The notes under the pieces: generated by a model
What the model was told of the DNA's origin: nothing
Seen by the model: the letters and a program-made list of their open reading frames with translations, nothing else
Database searches by the model: none
From: Curtobacterium sp. PhB115
Lineage (GTDB): Bacteria; Actinomycetota; Actinomycetes; Actinomycetales; Microbacteriaceae
Length of the DNA: 64,000 nt
Direction: 5' to 3'
Assembly: GCF_003752025.1 (NCBI RefSeq)
Contig: NZ_RJKR01000005.1
Location: 1,030,241 to 1,094,240 of the forward strand
Part shown: positions 17,264 to 25,371 of the stretch, one piece after another
Layout of the letters: each line of letters starts with the position of its first letter
Numbering within the stretch: the first letter of the stretch is position 1
Made by a program: the position numbers and the translations under genes

Positions 17264-18178
17264 TCAGGTGGTGACGTCCAGGGCCTCGGCGACCAGCGCC
17301 TCCAGGACGGTGCGCACCACGGGGCGGACCGCGCGGTCGGGGCGGACGAGTGCCTCGAGCCGGCGGCCGGCGCGGACGTCCGCGAGTTCTGCCAGGTGGA
17401 ACCGGCCGCGCGCCCGGGTGCCCGACGTGTACCGCGGCACGAGGGCGACGCCGTGCCCCGCCGCGACGAGGTTCTCGATGACGGGCAGGTGGATCGTCCG
17501 GAACGCGACGCTCGGCGGGGTGTCCGACGCGGCGGCCATCGCCTGCAGCACCCGGTCGATCGGGTAGCCCTCCGGTACGCCGATCCAGGTCTCGCCGACG
17601 ACCTCGTCGATCCCGACGCGCTGCCGGCCCTCGAGCCGGTGTCCCGGCGGGAGCGCCACGTCGAGCGGTTCCCGCAGCAGCGGCACCGTCTCGAGGGCGC
17701 TCCGCTCCACCGGTCGGACGCCGTCGGACCGGTGGCCCACGACGACGTCGTGGTCGGCCGCGAGCGGAGCGAACTCCCCCTCGCTGACGTCCACGTCGAC
17801 CAGGGTCAGCGCGATGCCCGGGTGCTCGCGCATCCGGGTGAGGACCCCGGGCAGCAGCAGTTCCGCGGCGGACGGGAAGATCGCGAGGTCGACCTGCCCC
17901 GTGGCACCGCCGAGGTGTTCCTGCCAGGCCGCGTCGACGCGGGCGATCGCCGTCGCGACCCCGGTGGACAGGCCCGCGAGCACCTCGCCGTGCCCGGTCA
18001 GCCGGACGCCTCGGCCCACCCGTTCGACGAGCGGGACGCCGACCTGGCGTTGCAGCGTCTGCAGCTGTTGCGACACCGCACTCGGCGTGCGGTGGGTCGC
18101 CTCGGCGACGGCGGTCACGCTGCCGCGCTCGGCGAGTTCGCGGAGGACGGCGAGCAGCTGCACGTCGAAGTCGACCAT
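17264..18178 (-). CDS. LysR-family transcriptional regulator
   Basis: This 304-residue regulator has an N-terminal LysR helix-turn-helix (FDVQLLAVLRELAERGSVTAVAEATHRTPSAVSQQLQTLQRQVGVPLVERVGRGVRLT). A periplasmic-binding-protein-like effector domain follows (GQVDLAIFPSAAELLLPGVL ... ALVPRY). It is transcribed divergently from the EamA transporter gene 71 bp away, the classic arrangement in which the LysR protein controls its neighbour and itself. The effector is unknown. Confidence 0.88.
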   Translation of the reverse strand: MVDFDVQLLAVLRELAERGSVTAVAEATHRTPSAVSQQLQTLQRQVGVPLVERVGRGVRLTGHGEVLAGLSTGVATAIARVDAAWQEHLGGATGQVDLAIFPSAAELLLPGVLTRMREHPGIALTLVDVDVSEGEFAPLAADHDVVVGHRSDGVRPVERSALETVPLLREPLDVALPPGHRLEGRQRVGIDEVVGETWIGVPEGYPIDRVLQAMAAASDTPPSVAFRTIHLPVIENLVAAGHGVALVPRYTSGTRARGRFHLAELADVRAGRRLEALVRPDRAVRPVVRTVLEALVAEALDVTT

Positions 18179-18249
18179 GCAGGCAGGCTACAACGTCGAT
18201 GGCGGAAGTCTCGCTGGACCTACACGATCGAGACGGCCACGATCGGAGC

Positions 18250-19272
18250 ATGACCGCACGTGACCGTCTCCTCGCCGTGGTCGTCGCGGTCGTCTGGGGC
18301 CTGAACTTCCCCGCGACGGCCCTCGCCCTCGAGCACTTCCCGCCGTTCCTGCTCGCCGCCCTGCGCTTCACGATCCTGGCGGTCCCGACACTGCTGTTCG
18401 TGCCGCGGCCGAGGATCCCGTTCGGACGACTGCTGCTCGTCGGGTTCGGGCTCGGCGTGCTGCAGTTCTCGTTCCTGTACCTGAGCATGGCGTCCGGGAT
18501 GCCGTCGGGGCTCGCGTCGCTCGTGCTGCAGGCCTCGGCGCCGTTCACCGTCGTGCTCGCCGGGGTGTTCCTGCGCGAACGGCTCACCGGGCGGCAGGTG
18601 ATCGGCGTGACGATCGCGGTCGCTGCCCTCGGCCTGATCGCCGTGCACCGCTCCCAGACCGCAGCGCTGCTGCCCGTGGTGCTGGCGCTGTGCGGGGCGC
18701 TCGGATGGGCGATCGGCAACGTCGCGACCCGACGAGCAGGAGCCGCGAACCCGTTGCACCTGACGCTGTGGTGGTCCGTCGTGCCGCCGATCCCGATGGC
18801 CGTGCTGTCGTTCGTGGTCGAGGGGCCGGACCGCATCGGCGCCGCACTCGGCACGGCCTTCACCGCCGAGGCCCTGCCGGCGGACCTCGGTCTGCTCTAC
18901 ATCGTCCTCGTCGCGACCCTGGTGGGCTACGGCATCTGGTCGCGGCTCATGGCGACCTACCCGTCGAGCACCGTCGCACCGTTCTCGATGCTCGTGCCCG
19001 TCGTCGGGGTGCTCGCGTCGTGGGCGGCGTTCGGCGAGGTGCCCGACCTGGTCGAGGTCCTCGCCGGCGCGGTCGTGGTCGCCGCGGTGCTGTGGTCGTC
19101 CCGCCCGGCGCGGGGCAGCGGGCCGCGATCGTCCACCGGCGGCGAGTTCGCAAGACGCGCCGCGGCCGTGTCGCCGAGGTCGTACGACATGCTGTCCGGA
19201 CCGCTCGCGAGCGGCAGTCCGCGCGACCTCGAACCGACCATCAGCCCCGGTGCTGGCGACGTTCCGCGATGA
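18250..19272 (+). CDS. EamA/DMT-family transporter
   Basis: This 340-residue protein has two EamA repeats of five membrane segments each. The first runs from VVVAVVWGLNFPATALAL to IAVAALGLIAV. The second runs from ALCGALGWAIGNVATRRAG to VLAGAVVVAAVLW. This superfamily exports amino acids and other metabolites. A hydrophilic tail of about 45 residues follows the last helix and overlaps the end of the convergent epimerase gene by 32 bases. The ATG has GGAG just upstream. It is divergent from the LysR gene that probably controls it. Confidence 0.85.
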   Translation: MTARDRLLAVVVAVVWGLNFPATALALEHFPPFLLAALRFTILAVPTLLFVPRPRIPFGRLLLVGFGLGVLQFSFLYLSMASGMPSGLASLVLQASAPFTVVLAGVFLRERLTGRQVIGVTIAVAALGLIAVHRSQTAALLPVVLALCGALGWAIGNVATRRAGAANPLHLTLWWSVVPPIPMAVLSFVVEGPDRIGAALGTAFTAEALPADLGLLYIVLVATLVGYGIWSRLMATYPSSTVAPFSMLVPVVGVLASWAAFGEVPDLVEVLAGAVVVAAVLWSSRPARGSGPRSSTGGEFARRAAAVSPRSYDMLSGPLASGSPRDLEPTISPGAGDVPR

Positions 19273-20218
19273 TCCCGGCGAGCGCGCCGCGCAGGTGCGG
19301 GTACCGGAACTCGTAGCCGGCCTCGAGCAGCCGGCTCGGCACCACCCACCGGCTCTTCAGCACCAGCTCGGTCTCGGTGCGGATCGCGAACGACCCGATC
19401 TCGAGCATCCAGCGCGGCGTCGGCAGCCCGAACCGCCGACCGACGGCGTCCCGGATCGTCGCCATCACGGTGCGGTTGTCCGACGGGTTCGGGCTCGACA
19501 CGTTGAGCGGCCCCTCGAGCTCCGGGTGGTCGCGGACGAAGCGGATCGTGCCGAGGACGTCGGCGATGTGCACCCAGCTGAACCGCTGCCGCCCACGGGT
19601 CGGTCGGTGGTGGTGGTACGTGCCGGCCCGGAGCCGGGAGCGCGTCGGCACCCAGGCACCGTCGTACTGCGGGCCGCCGAGCCCGGTCTGCGCGAGCCGG
19701 AGGAGCGGGACCAGGGCGCTGCCGTCACCGAAGACGATCGCCATCCGGAGCGCCACCCGTCGGGTGTGCGGCAGGTCGGCGGAGAAGAACGCGTCCTCCC
19801 ACGCTCGGGCCACCGAGACGGAGAAGCCCTCGCCGAGCTCACCCGTCGCGTCGTCCTGCGGGCGGTCGTCGGCGTGCCGGTAGATCGTCGCGGTGGAGGC
19901 GTTCACCCACAGCGGCGGCGGGTGTTCCGCGGTGCGGATCGCCTCGGCGAGCTCGAGCGTGGTGTCCACCCGGGAGCGCACGATCTCCGCCCTGTTCCGG
20001 CGGCCGTACCGGCAGTTCACACTCTTGCCCGCCATGTTCACGACGAGGGCTGCACCGTCGACGAGCTCGCGGATCCGCATCGTGTTGCCCCACACCGCGT
20101 CGCCGGTCCGCCCGACCGTGACGACCTGGTAGCCCTCCTCGGTGAAGGCATCGCGCAGGTACTGCCCCACGAACCCGCTCGCTCCCGCGATCACGACGCG
20201 GCCCATCTGGTCGCTCAT
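19241..20218 (-). CDS. TIGR01777-type NAD-dependent epimerase/DUF1731 protein
   Basis: This 325-residue SDR-fold protein has an N-terminal nucleotide-binding loop VVIAGASGFVGQYLRDAF and LVVNMAGKSVNCRYGRRNRAEIVRSRVDTT, the hallmark of the SulA-inhibitor-like epimerase family (YfcH/TIGR01777). WVNASTATIYRHA and a C-terminal DUF1731-like end (VPSRLLEAGYEFRYPHLRGAL) follow. The physiological substrate of this family is not established. Its start lies two bases before the stop of the upstream DUF4166 gene, so the two form an operon. The 3' end overlaps the convergent EamA gene. Confidence 0.88.
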   Translation of the reverse strand: MSDQMGRVVIAGASGFVGQYLRDAFTEEGYQVVTVGRTGDAVWGNTMRIRELVDGAALVVNMAGKSVNCRYGRRNRAEIVRSRVDTTLELAEAIRTAEHPPPLWVNASTATIYRHADDRPQDDATGELGEGFSVSVARAWEDAFFSADLPHTRRVALRMAIVFGDGSALVPLLRLAQTGLGGPQYDGAWVPTRSRLRAGTYHHHRPTRGRQRFSWVHIADVLGTIRFVRDHPELEGPLNVSSPNPSDNRTVMATIRDAVGRRFGLPTPRWMLEIGSFAIRTETELVLKSRWVVPSRLLEAGYEFRYPHLRGALAGIIAERRQHRG

Positions 20219-20219
20219 C

Positions 20220-20885
20220 TCATCCCCGTCCTGTGTCCGGCGCGATCTCGTACCGGAACGCCCCCTCGTACCGGTACAGCGTGCCGAGCACCGGTGCCGA
20301 GAGCACCAGGGACACGCGCTGCACGTCCGCTTCGTCATCGAATCGTTCCATCAGCGTCACACGCGGCGCGATCAGGGCCGGGAGGCGCACCTCGCGTCCC
20401 AGCGCTCGGAACGTCACACGCGTGGAGACCAGGCGCAGGGCGCCCGCGTCGGGGCCGTCCGCGTCGACCTCCGCCCGGAGCCGGGCGCTGACGCGCCCGT
20501 GGCGACCGAGGTGGTCGACCAGGCCGTCCGGTTCGGCGGTGATGGCGTCCACCATCGTGCGGCTGCCGGTACGGAACCGGAAGGTGCGGTGCGCGCGGAC
20601 CGCGGGGCGGGCCTCCCGTCCGGCACGACCACGACGGACGCGAGCCGGGAGGTTCTCGACCGTGAAGGGGACGTCCCGCTCCCAGACCGGGAACATCACG
20701 GCATCGCGCGCGAACACCGCGAGCAGTGGCCAGAGCCAGCGGCGAGGTGTGCCGACGACGTCGAACACCCCTTCACCGCGGCCGACGTGGCCGGACGGGA
20801 TCGGACCGAAGTAGGTGCTGAGTCGGGGGTGCAGGCGGGCCAGCACCTCCGGGGGCGTGGACAGCTCGTACGGCGACCGGGTCAC
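20220..20885 (-). CDS. DUF4166 domain protein
   Basis: This 221-residue protein starts with a GTG (VTRSPYELSTPPEVLARLHPRLSTYFGPIPSGHVGRGEGVFDVVG) and matches what I recall of DUF4166, a domain often fused to or next to TIGR01777 epimerases. Features are RLHPRLSTYFGP, RDVPFTVEN and a late GAFRYEIAPD. Its function is unknown. It is co-transcribed with the epimerase two bases downstream, consistent with the domain fusion seen in other species. The divergent cation exporter starts 48 bp away. Confidence 0.75.
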   Translation of the reverse strand: MTRSPYELSTPPEVLARLHPRLSTYFGPIPSGHVGRGEGVFDVVGTPRRWLWPLLAVFARDAVMFPVWERDVPFTVENLPARVRRGRAGREARPAVRAHRTFRFRTGSRTMVDAITAEPDGLVDHLGRHGRVSARLRAEVDADGPDAGALRLVSTRVTFRALGREVRLPALIAPRVTLMERFDDEADVQRVSLVLSAPVLGTLYRYEGAFRYEIAPDTGRG

Positions 20886-20933
20886 GGTCTCGATCCTGGC
20901 ATGTCGTCGGTGCGGATCCCTACGATGTGGCAC

Positions 20934-21848
20934 ATGGGACACGACCACGGGCACTCGCACGGGCACGCGTCCGAGCGCGCCCTGCTCGTGGCGTTCTGCA
21001 TCTCCGCGGGCATCCTGCTTGCCGAGGTGATCGGCGCCGTCGTCACCGGCTCGCTCGCACTGCTCGTCGACGCCGGCCACATGGTCGTGGACACCGGTGG
21101 GCTCGGCATCGGACTCGTCGCCACCCGGCTCGCCCGCCGTTCCCCGACCGCGCAGCGCACGTGGGGCTTCCAGCGGGCCGAGGTCCTCGGGGCCACGGCG
21201 CAGGCGGCGATCCTGCTCGCGGTCGGCGTGTACGTGATCATCTCGGCGATCCAGCGACTGTTCGTGCCGGCGGACATCCACTCCGGGCCACTCCTGGTGT
21301 TCGGGATCATCGGACTCGTCGGCAACCTGGTCGCCTACGCCGTGCTGCTGCGGGCCTCCGGCGAGGGGTTCACCTCACGCGCCGCCCGGCTCGAGGTCCT
21401 GAACGACACCCTCGGCTCCGTCGCCGTCATCGCCGCCGCCATCGTGCTCATGCTGACCGGGTGGGAGCGGGCGGACTCGGTCGCCGCGATCCTGATCGGA
21501 CTGCTCATCCTGCCGCGGGCGATCCGGCTGCTGCGCGAGACCGCGAACGTGCTGCTCGAGTCGACGCCGCCGGGGCTCGACCTCGATGCCGTGCGGGGCC
21601 ACATCCTCGAGCTCGACCACGTCATCGCGGTGCACGACCTGCACGCGACCCTGGTGGCGACGGGCGTCCCGAACCTGACCGCGCACGTGGTGGTGGACGA
21701 CCACTGCTTCTCGACGGCGCACGCTCCGCGGATCCTCGACGAGCTGCAGCAGTGCGTGGCGGAGCACTTCGACGTCCCGGTGGAGCACTCGACGTTCCAG
21801 TTGGAGCCGGCGTCGCACCGGCGGCACGAGCACGAGGTGCACGCGTAG
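20934..21848 (+). CDS. cation diffusion facilitator (ZitB/CzcD type)
   Basis: This 304-residue exporter opens with a histidine-rich tip (MGHDHGHSHGHASERALL) and six membrane segments. The zinc-site motifs are LLVDAGHMVVDTGGL (HxxxD in helix II) and RLEVLNDTLGSVAV (the helix V site). A cytoplasmic C-terminal domain with VHDLHATLVATG and a His-rich end (HRRHEHEVHA) follows. CDF proteins swap Zn2+, Cd2+ or Co2+ for protons to lower cytosolic metal. The helix V site reads N-D, not the usual H-D, which may shift metal choice. A start three codons earlier (MWHMGHD) is possible. Nothing links it directly to the zinc uptake operon 17 kb away. Confidence 0.9.
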   Translation: MGHDHGHSHGHASERALLVAFCISAGILLAEVIGAVVTGSLALLVDAGHMVVDTGGLGIGLVATRLARRSPTAQRTWGFQRAEVLGATAQAAILLAVGVYVIISAIQRLFVPADIHSGPLLVFGIIGLVGNLVAYAVLLRASGEGFTSRAARLEVLNDTLGSVAVIAAAIVLMLTGWERADSVAAILIGLLILPRAIRLLRETANVLLESTPPGLDLDAVRGHILELDHVIAVHDLHATLVATGVPNLTAHVVVDDHCFSTAHAPRILDELQQCVAEHFDVPVEHSTFQLEPASHRRHEHEVHA

Positions 21849-21908
21849 CGGTTGCGTTCGGGCGCGGCGGGTTGCGCACGTTCGCGACGTTCCACGAGGC
21901 GATCGACG

Positions 21909-21967
21909 CGTGTTCTGTCGCAAGATGCGCACGCAACTGGTGCACGCGCATGTTCCGACAGAACACG
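21909..21967. repeat. large imperfect inverted repeat (CGTGTTCTGTCG type)
   Basis: Two 22-nt arms (CGTGTTCTGTCGCAAGATGC... and its near complement) with only two mismatched pairs flank a 15-nt spacer. It lies between the converging cation exporter and secreted-protein genes. GAGGCGATC-A-C followed by GTGTTCTG occurs before both this element and the next hairpin, so the two look like diverged copies. Confidence 0.7.
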
Positions 21968-21976
21968 AGGCGATCA

Positions 21977-22001
21977 ACCGGTGTTCTGCCGCAGAACCGG
22001 T
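21977..22001. terminator. hairpin ahead of the secreted-protein stop
   Basis: ACCGGTGTTCTGC and GCAGAACCGGT form a stem of about 11 pairs with a two-base bulge and a one-base loop, five bases beyond the stop of the 22007-22639 gene. It could end that transcript or the convergent one. Confidence 0.55.
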
Positions 22002-22006
22002 GCGCG

Positions 22007-22639
22007 TCAGCAGTCGTCGGTGCTGGTCGGGTACGCCGTGATGACGCGGTCGTTGGTGGCGGAGACGATCACCTTGACGAACGGGTCGTCGTCCGGCCGC
22101 GAGCCGTCGTCGAACCGCACCGGCGCCGCGTAGCAGACCTTGCCGTCGCCGGCGTCGACGGGGAAGCCGGACCTCGGTGCGGTCAGGGCCGTCTGCACCG
22201 CGGTCAACATGGCGTCGTCCCAGTCGCGGGAGCCGTGCCCGGCGACGACGTCCTGCCAGTCGGCGGTGTGCCGGATGCGGATGTGCTCGTAGCCCTGCCC
22301 CGAGTTCCCGCACTCCATCGTGACCCGGCCGAGTGCCGCGGTGTCGTACTCGGCGACGGCCGCCCGGGTCGTGCTGTCGCACCGTGCGAGGGCGGCAGAC
22401 CCGGGCAGGTCGGGCCCCGTGCGGGTGATGGTGACGGTGCTGTCACCCGCGGGCGATGCAGCACCGGTCGTCGCACCGACGGTCGAACCGCCGCCGGTCG
22501 AGCCGCGGATGGTCGAGCCGCCGATGGTCGGGTCGTCCGCGCCCTGCCGCGCCGTCAGGAACAGCCCGCCCGCGAGGAGACCAGCGGCCACCACGGCCGC
22601 GATCCCGGTGATGACGGGACGGTTGCGGTTCTGGGGCAC
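22007..22639 (-). CDS. secreted or membrane-anchored small protein, possible EndoU/BECR-type RNase domain
   Basis: This protein is about 210 residues: an N-terminal hydrophobic segment (VITGIAAVVAAGLLAGGLFLTA), a Gly/Ser/Thr linker (about 30-65) and a C-terminal domain with three or more cysteines. The C-terminal domain has GYEHIRIRHTADWQDV, GKVCYAAPVRF and ends KVIVSATNDRVITAYPTSTDDC. The H...H pair followed by a lysine and the closing VITAYPT recall bacterial EndoU/BECR-fold RNase toxin domains. That is my inference from pattern, not a confirmed match. No immunity-like gene is adjacent. The GTG start (VPQNRNRPV) is favoured over longer readings. A secreted hypothetical protein is the safe call. 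Confidence 0.6.
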   Translation of the reverse strand: MPQNRNRPVITGIAAVVAAGLLAGGLFLTARQGADDPTIGGSTIRGSTGGGSTVGATTGAASPAGDSTVTITRTGPDLPGSAALARCDSTTRAAVAEYDTAALGRVTMECGNSGQGYEHIRIRHTADWQDVVAGHGSRDWDDAMLTAVQTALTAPRSGFPVDAGDGKVCYAAPVRFDDGSRPDDDPFVKVIVSATNDRVITAYPTSTDDC

Positions 22640-22790
22640 GCGCCCAGTATGCCGGAGGCGGATCGTGCGTCCGGGCCGGGTCACGCCTCCGGGCCGGGTC
22701 GCGGACGACGGGTAGACGGGATGCGCCGGGCAGACCGGCCGCGCCGGGCAGACGGGTTGCGCCGGGGACGGACGGGAGGCCCGCCCCGCG

Positions 22791-24041
22791 TCAGGCGCGC
22801 GCGGCCAGCCGGGTCCCGGCGACGACGGCCAGGACGGCGACGAGCACCACGTACCCGATCAGGACGGGGAGCGTCGGGATCACCAGGAGCGCCGCGCCGA
22901 CCGCCACGACCGGCACCGTGAGCCCGGCGTAGGCGATGAGGAAGGTGGCAGCGAGCACTCCGCCGCGACGCTCCGGGCCGACGAGGGCCCCGGCGCTGGC
23001 GATGCTGGCCCGGAAGAGCAGACCGACCCCGGCACCGGCGATGACGCCACCGCCGATGAAGCCGGCGACCTGCAGCAACAGCGCGGCGACGGCCAGGATC
23101 ACGAGTCCGCCGACGAGCAGCACCATGCCGAGACGGATCTGCTTCCGCTGCGTCAGTCGGGCGAACACGATCTGCGACACCGCACTCGCGGCGAACACCC
23201 CGAAGGTCGTGGCGCCGGCAGCGAGCCGGTCGGTGACGTGGAAGGTGGTACCGAGGAACGACGGCGCGACCGAGGTGAAGAGTCCCTGCACCGCGAGGGC
23301 CGCGAACGCTGCGGTACCGGCGGCCCAGAACTCGGCGCCCTTGCCCTCCGGTGCCTGCATGCGCTGCGGGCGGTAGGGCACGGGGGTGGTCGGGCGGTCG
23401 ACGGTCTCCGGGACGGCGAGCACGAGGGCGAACGCGATGGCGAGGGCGACGACGAAGACGACGTACGGGACCATCAGCGGCTGCCCGACGAACTCGGCGA
23501 GTGCGCCACCGACGAGGGCCCCGAGTGACAGGCCGCCGAGGTTGACCGCACCGGCCGCGACGCTCGCACCCTTCGCGGAGTCGGGCGAACCGGTCGCGCG
23601 GACGCGGAGCTCCCCGAGGTGCGCGGTCGCGGTGGCCGTGAGCAGTCCGACACCGAGGCCGGTGACGAGCCGGGCGACGATCAACCCGGAGACGTCGTTC
23701 CACACGAGGAAGAGCACGGCGGCCACGAGCTCGAGCGCGATCGACACGAGGATGAGCGGTCGGCGTCCGTGCACGTCGCTGAGGTGGCCGGCGAGGTACA
23801 GCGCACCGACGACGCCGACGCCGTACGCGGCGAAGATCACCGTCGTCGTGAAGGTCGGGAAGCCGTCGCGCGCCTGGTAGATGACGTACAGCGGTGCGGG
23901 GACGGTCGCGAAGGCCATCACCGAGAGGAACGCGAAGGCGACGGCCCAGAAGCCGAACCCGTGGCGCCGACGCGTGTGGGAACCGTGTCCGCGAGGTGCG
24001 GACACGCGCTGACTGGCCGGGGCTTCCGTGACGGTTGACAT
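22791..24041 (-). CDS. MFS transporter
   Basis: This 416-residue protein has about 12 membrane segments, with a cytoplasmic loop LAGHLSDVHGRRPLIL (the MFS motif A, GxxxDrxGRR) and LIVARLVTGLGVGLLTATATAHL in helix 4. It resembles multidrug or metabolite efflux MFS proteins. It is divergent from a LysR gene (start-to-start gap 81 bp), which very likely controls it. A single copy of the GGGAGGCCCG stem arm lies just beyond the stop. Confidence 0.88.
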   Translation of the reverse strand: MSTVTEAPASQRVSAPRGHGSHTRRRHGFGFWAVAFAFLSVMAFATVPAPLYVIYQARDGFPTFTTTVIFAAYGVGVVGALYLAGHLSDVHGRRPLILVSIALELVAAVLFLVWNDVSGLIVARLVTGLGVGLLTATATAHLGELRVRATGSPDSAKGASVAAGAVNLGGLSLGALVGGALAEFVGQPLMVPYVVFVVALAIAFALVLAVPETVDRPTTPVPYRPQRMQAPEGKGAEFWAAGTAAFAALAVQGLFTSVAPSFLGTTFHVTDRLAAGATTFGVFAASAVSQIVFARLTQRKQIRLGMVLLVGGLVILAVAALLLQVAGFIGGGVIAGAGVGLLFRASIASAGALVGPERRGGVLAATFLIAYAGLTVPVVAVGAALLVIPTLPVLIGYVVLVAVLAVVAGTRLAARA

Positions 24042-24122
24042 GCTCCGATGATGACGCCCGGCGCTCATCGAGTCCAACGGATGCTCTTGATGGAAGCCAT
24101 CGACGTGATCGATGATGGGTGG

Positions 24123-25001
24123 GTGGAGACCCGCCTGCTCGAACAGTTCGTCACCGTCGCCGCAGAGGGCAGCGTCACCCGCGCCGCGGAACGCCTCTGG
24201 GCCGCGCAGTCGACCGTGTCGGCGGGGATCGCGTCGCTCGAACGGACCCTCGGAGTCCGGCTCTTCGACCGCACCGGCCGGCACCTCGTGCTCACCACCG
24301 CTGGAGAGGACCTGCTCCCCCACGCCCGCGCCGTGCTCGAGTCGCTCGACCGCATGCGCGACCTGGCCACCGTCGACGACGCTGATCTGCGGGGTCGGGT
24401 GCGGCTCGGCATCTTCACCAGCATGGACATCGTCGACCTGACCGGGGTACTCCGGCGGTTCCGGCAGCGGCACCCGCTCGTCGCCGTGGAGCTGATGACC
24501 TCGCCGTCGGGGACGACCGGGCTCGTGCAGGACCTCGCGGCGGGCCGGCTCGACCTCGCCTACACGGGGCTGCCCGCACTGCCCTCCGGAGTCGTGGTGG
24601 AGCCCCTGCGCGTGATGCCGTTCCGTGTGTTCACGGCCGCCGACCACCCGCTCGCCGGCCGGGGATCGGTGTCCCTGTCAGAGCTCGCGGACGAGCCGTT
24701 CATCGACACGGCGCACGGGTTCGGGAACCGGATCATCCTGGACGCCGCACTCGAACGGCTCGGGATCCGTCGGCGCATCGTGGCGGAGATGAACGACATG
24801 CCCGCGGTGATCCGGTTCGCGTCGGCCGGGCTCGGCGTCGGGGTCGTGCCGGACTCGGGGGTGCGGCACGACGGTGCGGTGCTCGAGTTGGAGGACGACG
24901 TCGAACCCCTGCGCATCGGCCTGGCGATGCGGACGAGCCCGGAGCCGAACCGCGCGGTGCGGGCCCTGGCGCGGGACATCGTGGCGGCGCGCGTCGAGTG
25001 A
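24123..25001 (+). CDS. LysR-family transcriptional regulator
   Basis: This 292-residue protein opens VETRLLEQFVTVAAEGSVTRAAERLWAAQSTVSAGIASLERTLGVRLFDRTGRHLVLT, a textbook LysR helix-turn-helix. An effector domain follows (RVRLGIFTSMDIVDL ... LGVGVVPDSGV). The GTG at 24123 matches the normal LysR beginning; an ATG at 24048 would add 25 residues unlike the family. It faces away from the MFS transporter gene and probably regulates it. A 59-bp palindromic element starts two bases after the stop. Confidence 0.88.
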   Translation: METRLLEQFVTVAAEGSVTRAAERLWAAQSTVSAGIASLERTLGVRLFDRTGRHLVLTTAGEDLLPHARAVLESLDRMRDLATVDDADLRGRVRLGIFTSMDIVDLTGVLRRFRQRHPLVAVELMTSPSGTTGLVQDLAAGRLDLAYTGLPALPSGVVVEPLRVMPFRVFTAADHPLAGRGSVSLSELADEPFIDTAHGFGNRIILDAALERLGIRRRIVAEMNDMPAVIRFASAGLGVGVVPDSGVRHDGAVLELEDDVEPLRIGLAMRTSPEPNRAVRALARDIVAARVE

Positions 25002-25003
25002 CG

Positions 25004-25062
25004 CTTCGTGAGCAGGAACGGTCGGGTCGCGGTTCGCGAGGCGACCATTCCTGCTCACGATG
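25004..25062. repeat. 59-bp palindromic element, copy 4
   Basis: Left arm begins CTTCGTGAGCAGGAACGGTC, right arm ends GACCATTCCTGCTCACGATG. The third variable pair is G/C here. It sits between the LysR stop and the stop of the converging small membrane protein gene. Confidence 0.9.
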
Positions 25063-25104
25063 TGCGGTGGTCGGCCCCGTCCGACCGGCCGGCGGAGCTC
25101 CGGG

Positions 25105-25371
25105 TCAGTGGAAGTCGTTGCCGCCGTCGCCGTCGCCCGGCGTCTTGTGTCCGCCGAGCATGTCGTTGTCGTCCTGGTCGCTGGTGGAGGCGAGCTGCAG
25201 CATGGCGAGGACCACGACGACCACGATGAACGCGACGCCGAGGAAGATCACGGCCAGCTGCAGTTCCCGCGTCGAGAACAGCACGACGAGCCCGGTGAAC
25301 ACCGCGATGATCGCGGAGATCCCGAGGAGCTCGACCGGGCGAAGACGGTCACGACGGCTGGGGGTGGTCAT
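25105..25371 (-). CDS. small membrane protein of unknown function
   Basis: This 88-residue protein has two membrane segments (VELLGISAIIAVFTGLVVLF and LAVIFLGVAFIVVVVVLAML) and an acidic, glycine-rich C-terminus (SDQDDNDMLGGHKTPGDGDGG). I do not recognise a named family. The ATG overlaps the stop of the upstream membrane protein by four bases, so the two proteins are made together and may form a complex. Confidence 0.75.
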   Translation of the reverse strand: MTTPSRRDRLRPVELLGISAIIAVFTGLVVLFSTRELQLAVIFLGVAFIVVVVVLAMLQLASTSDQDDNDMLGGHKTPGDGDGGNDFH

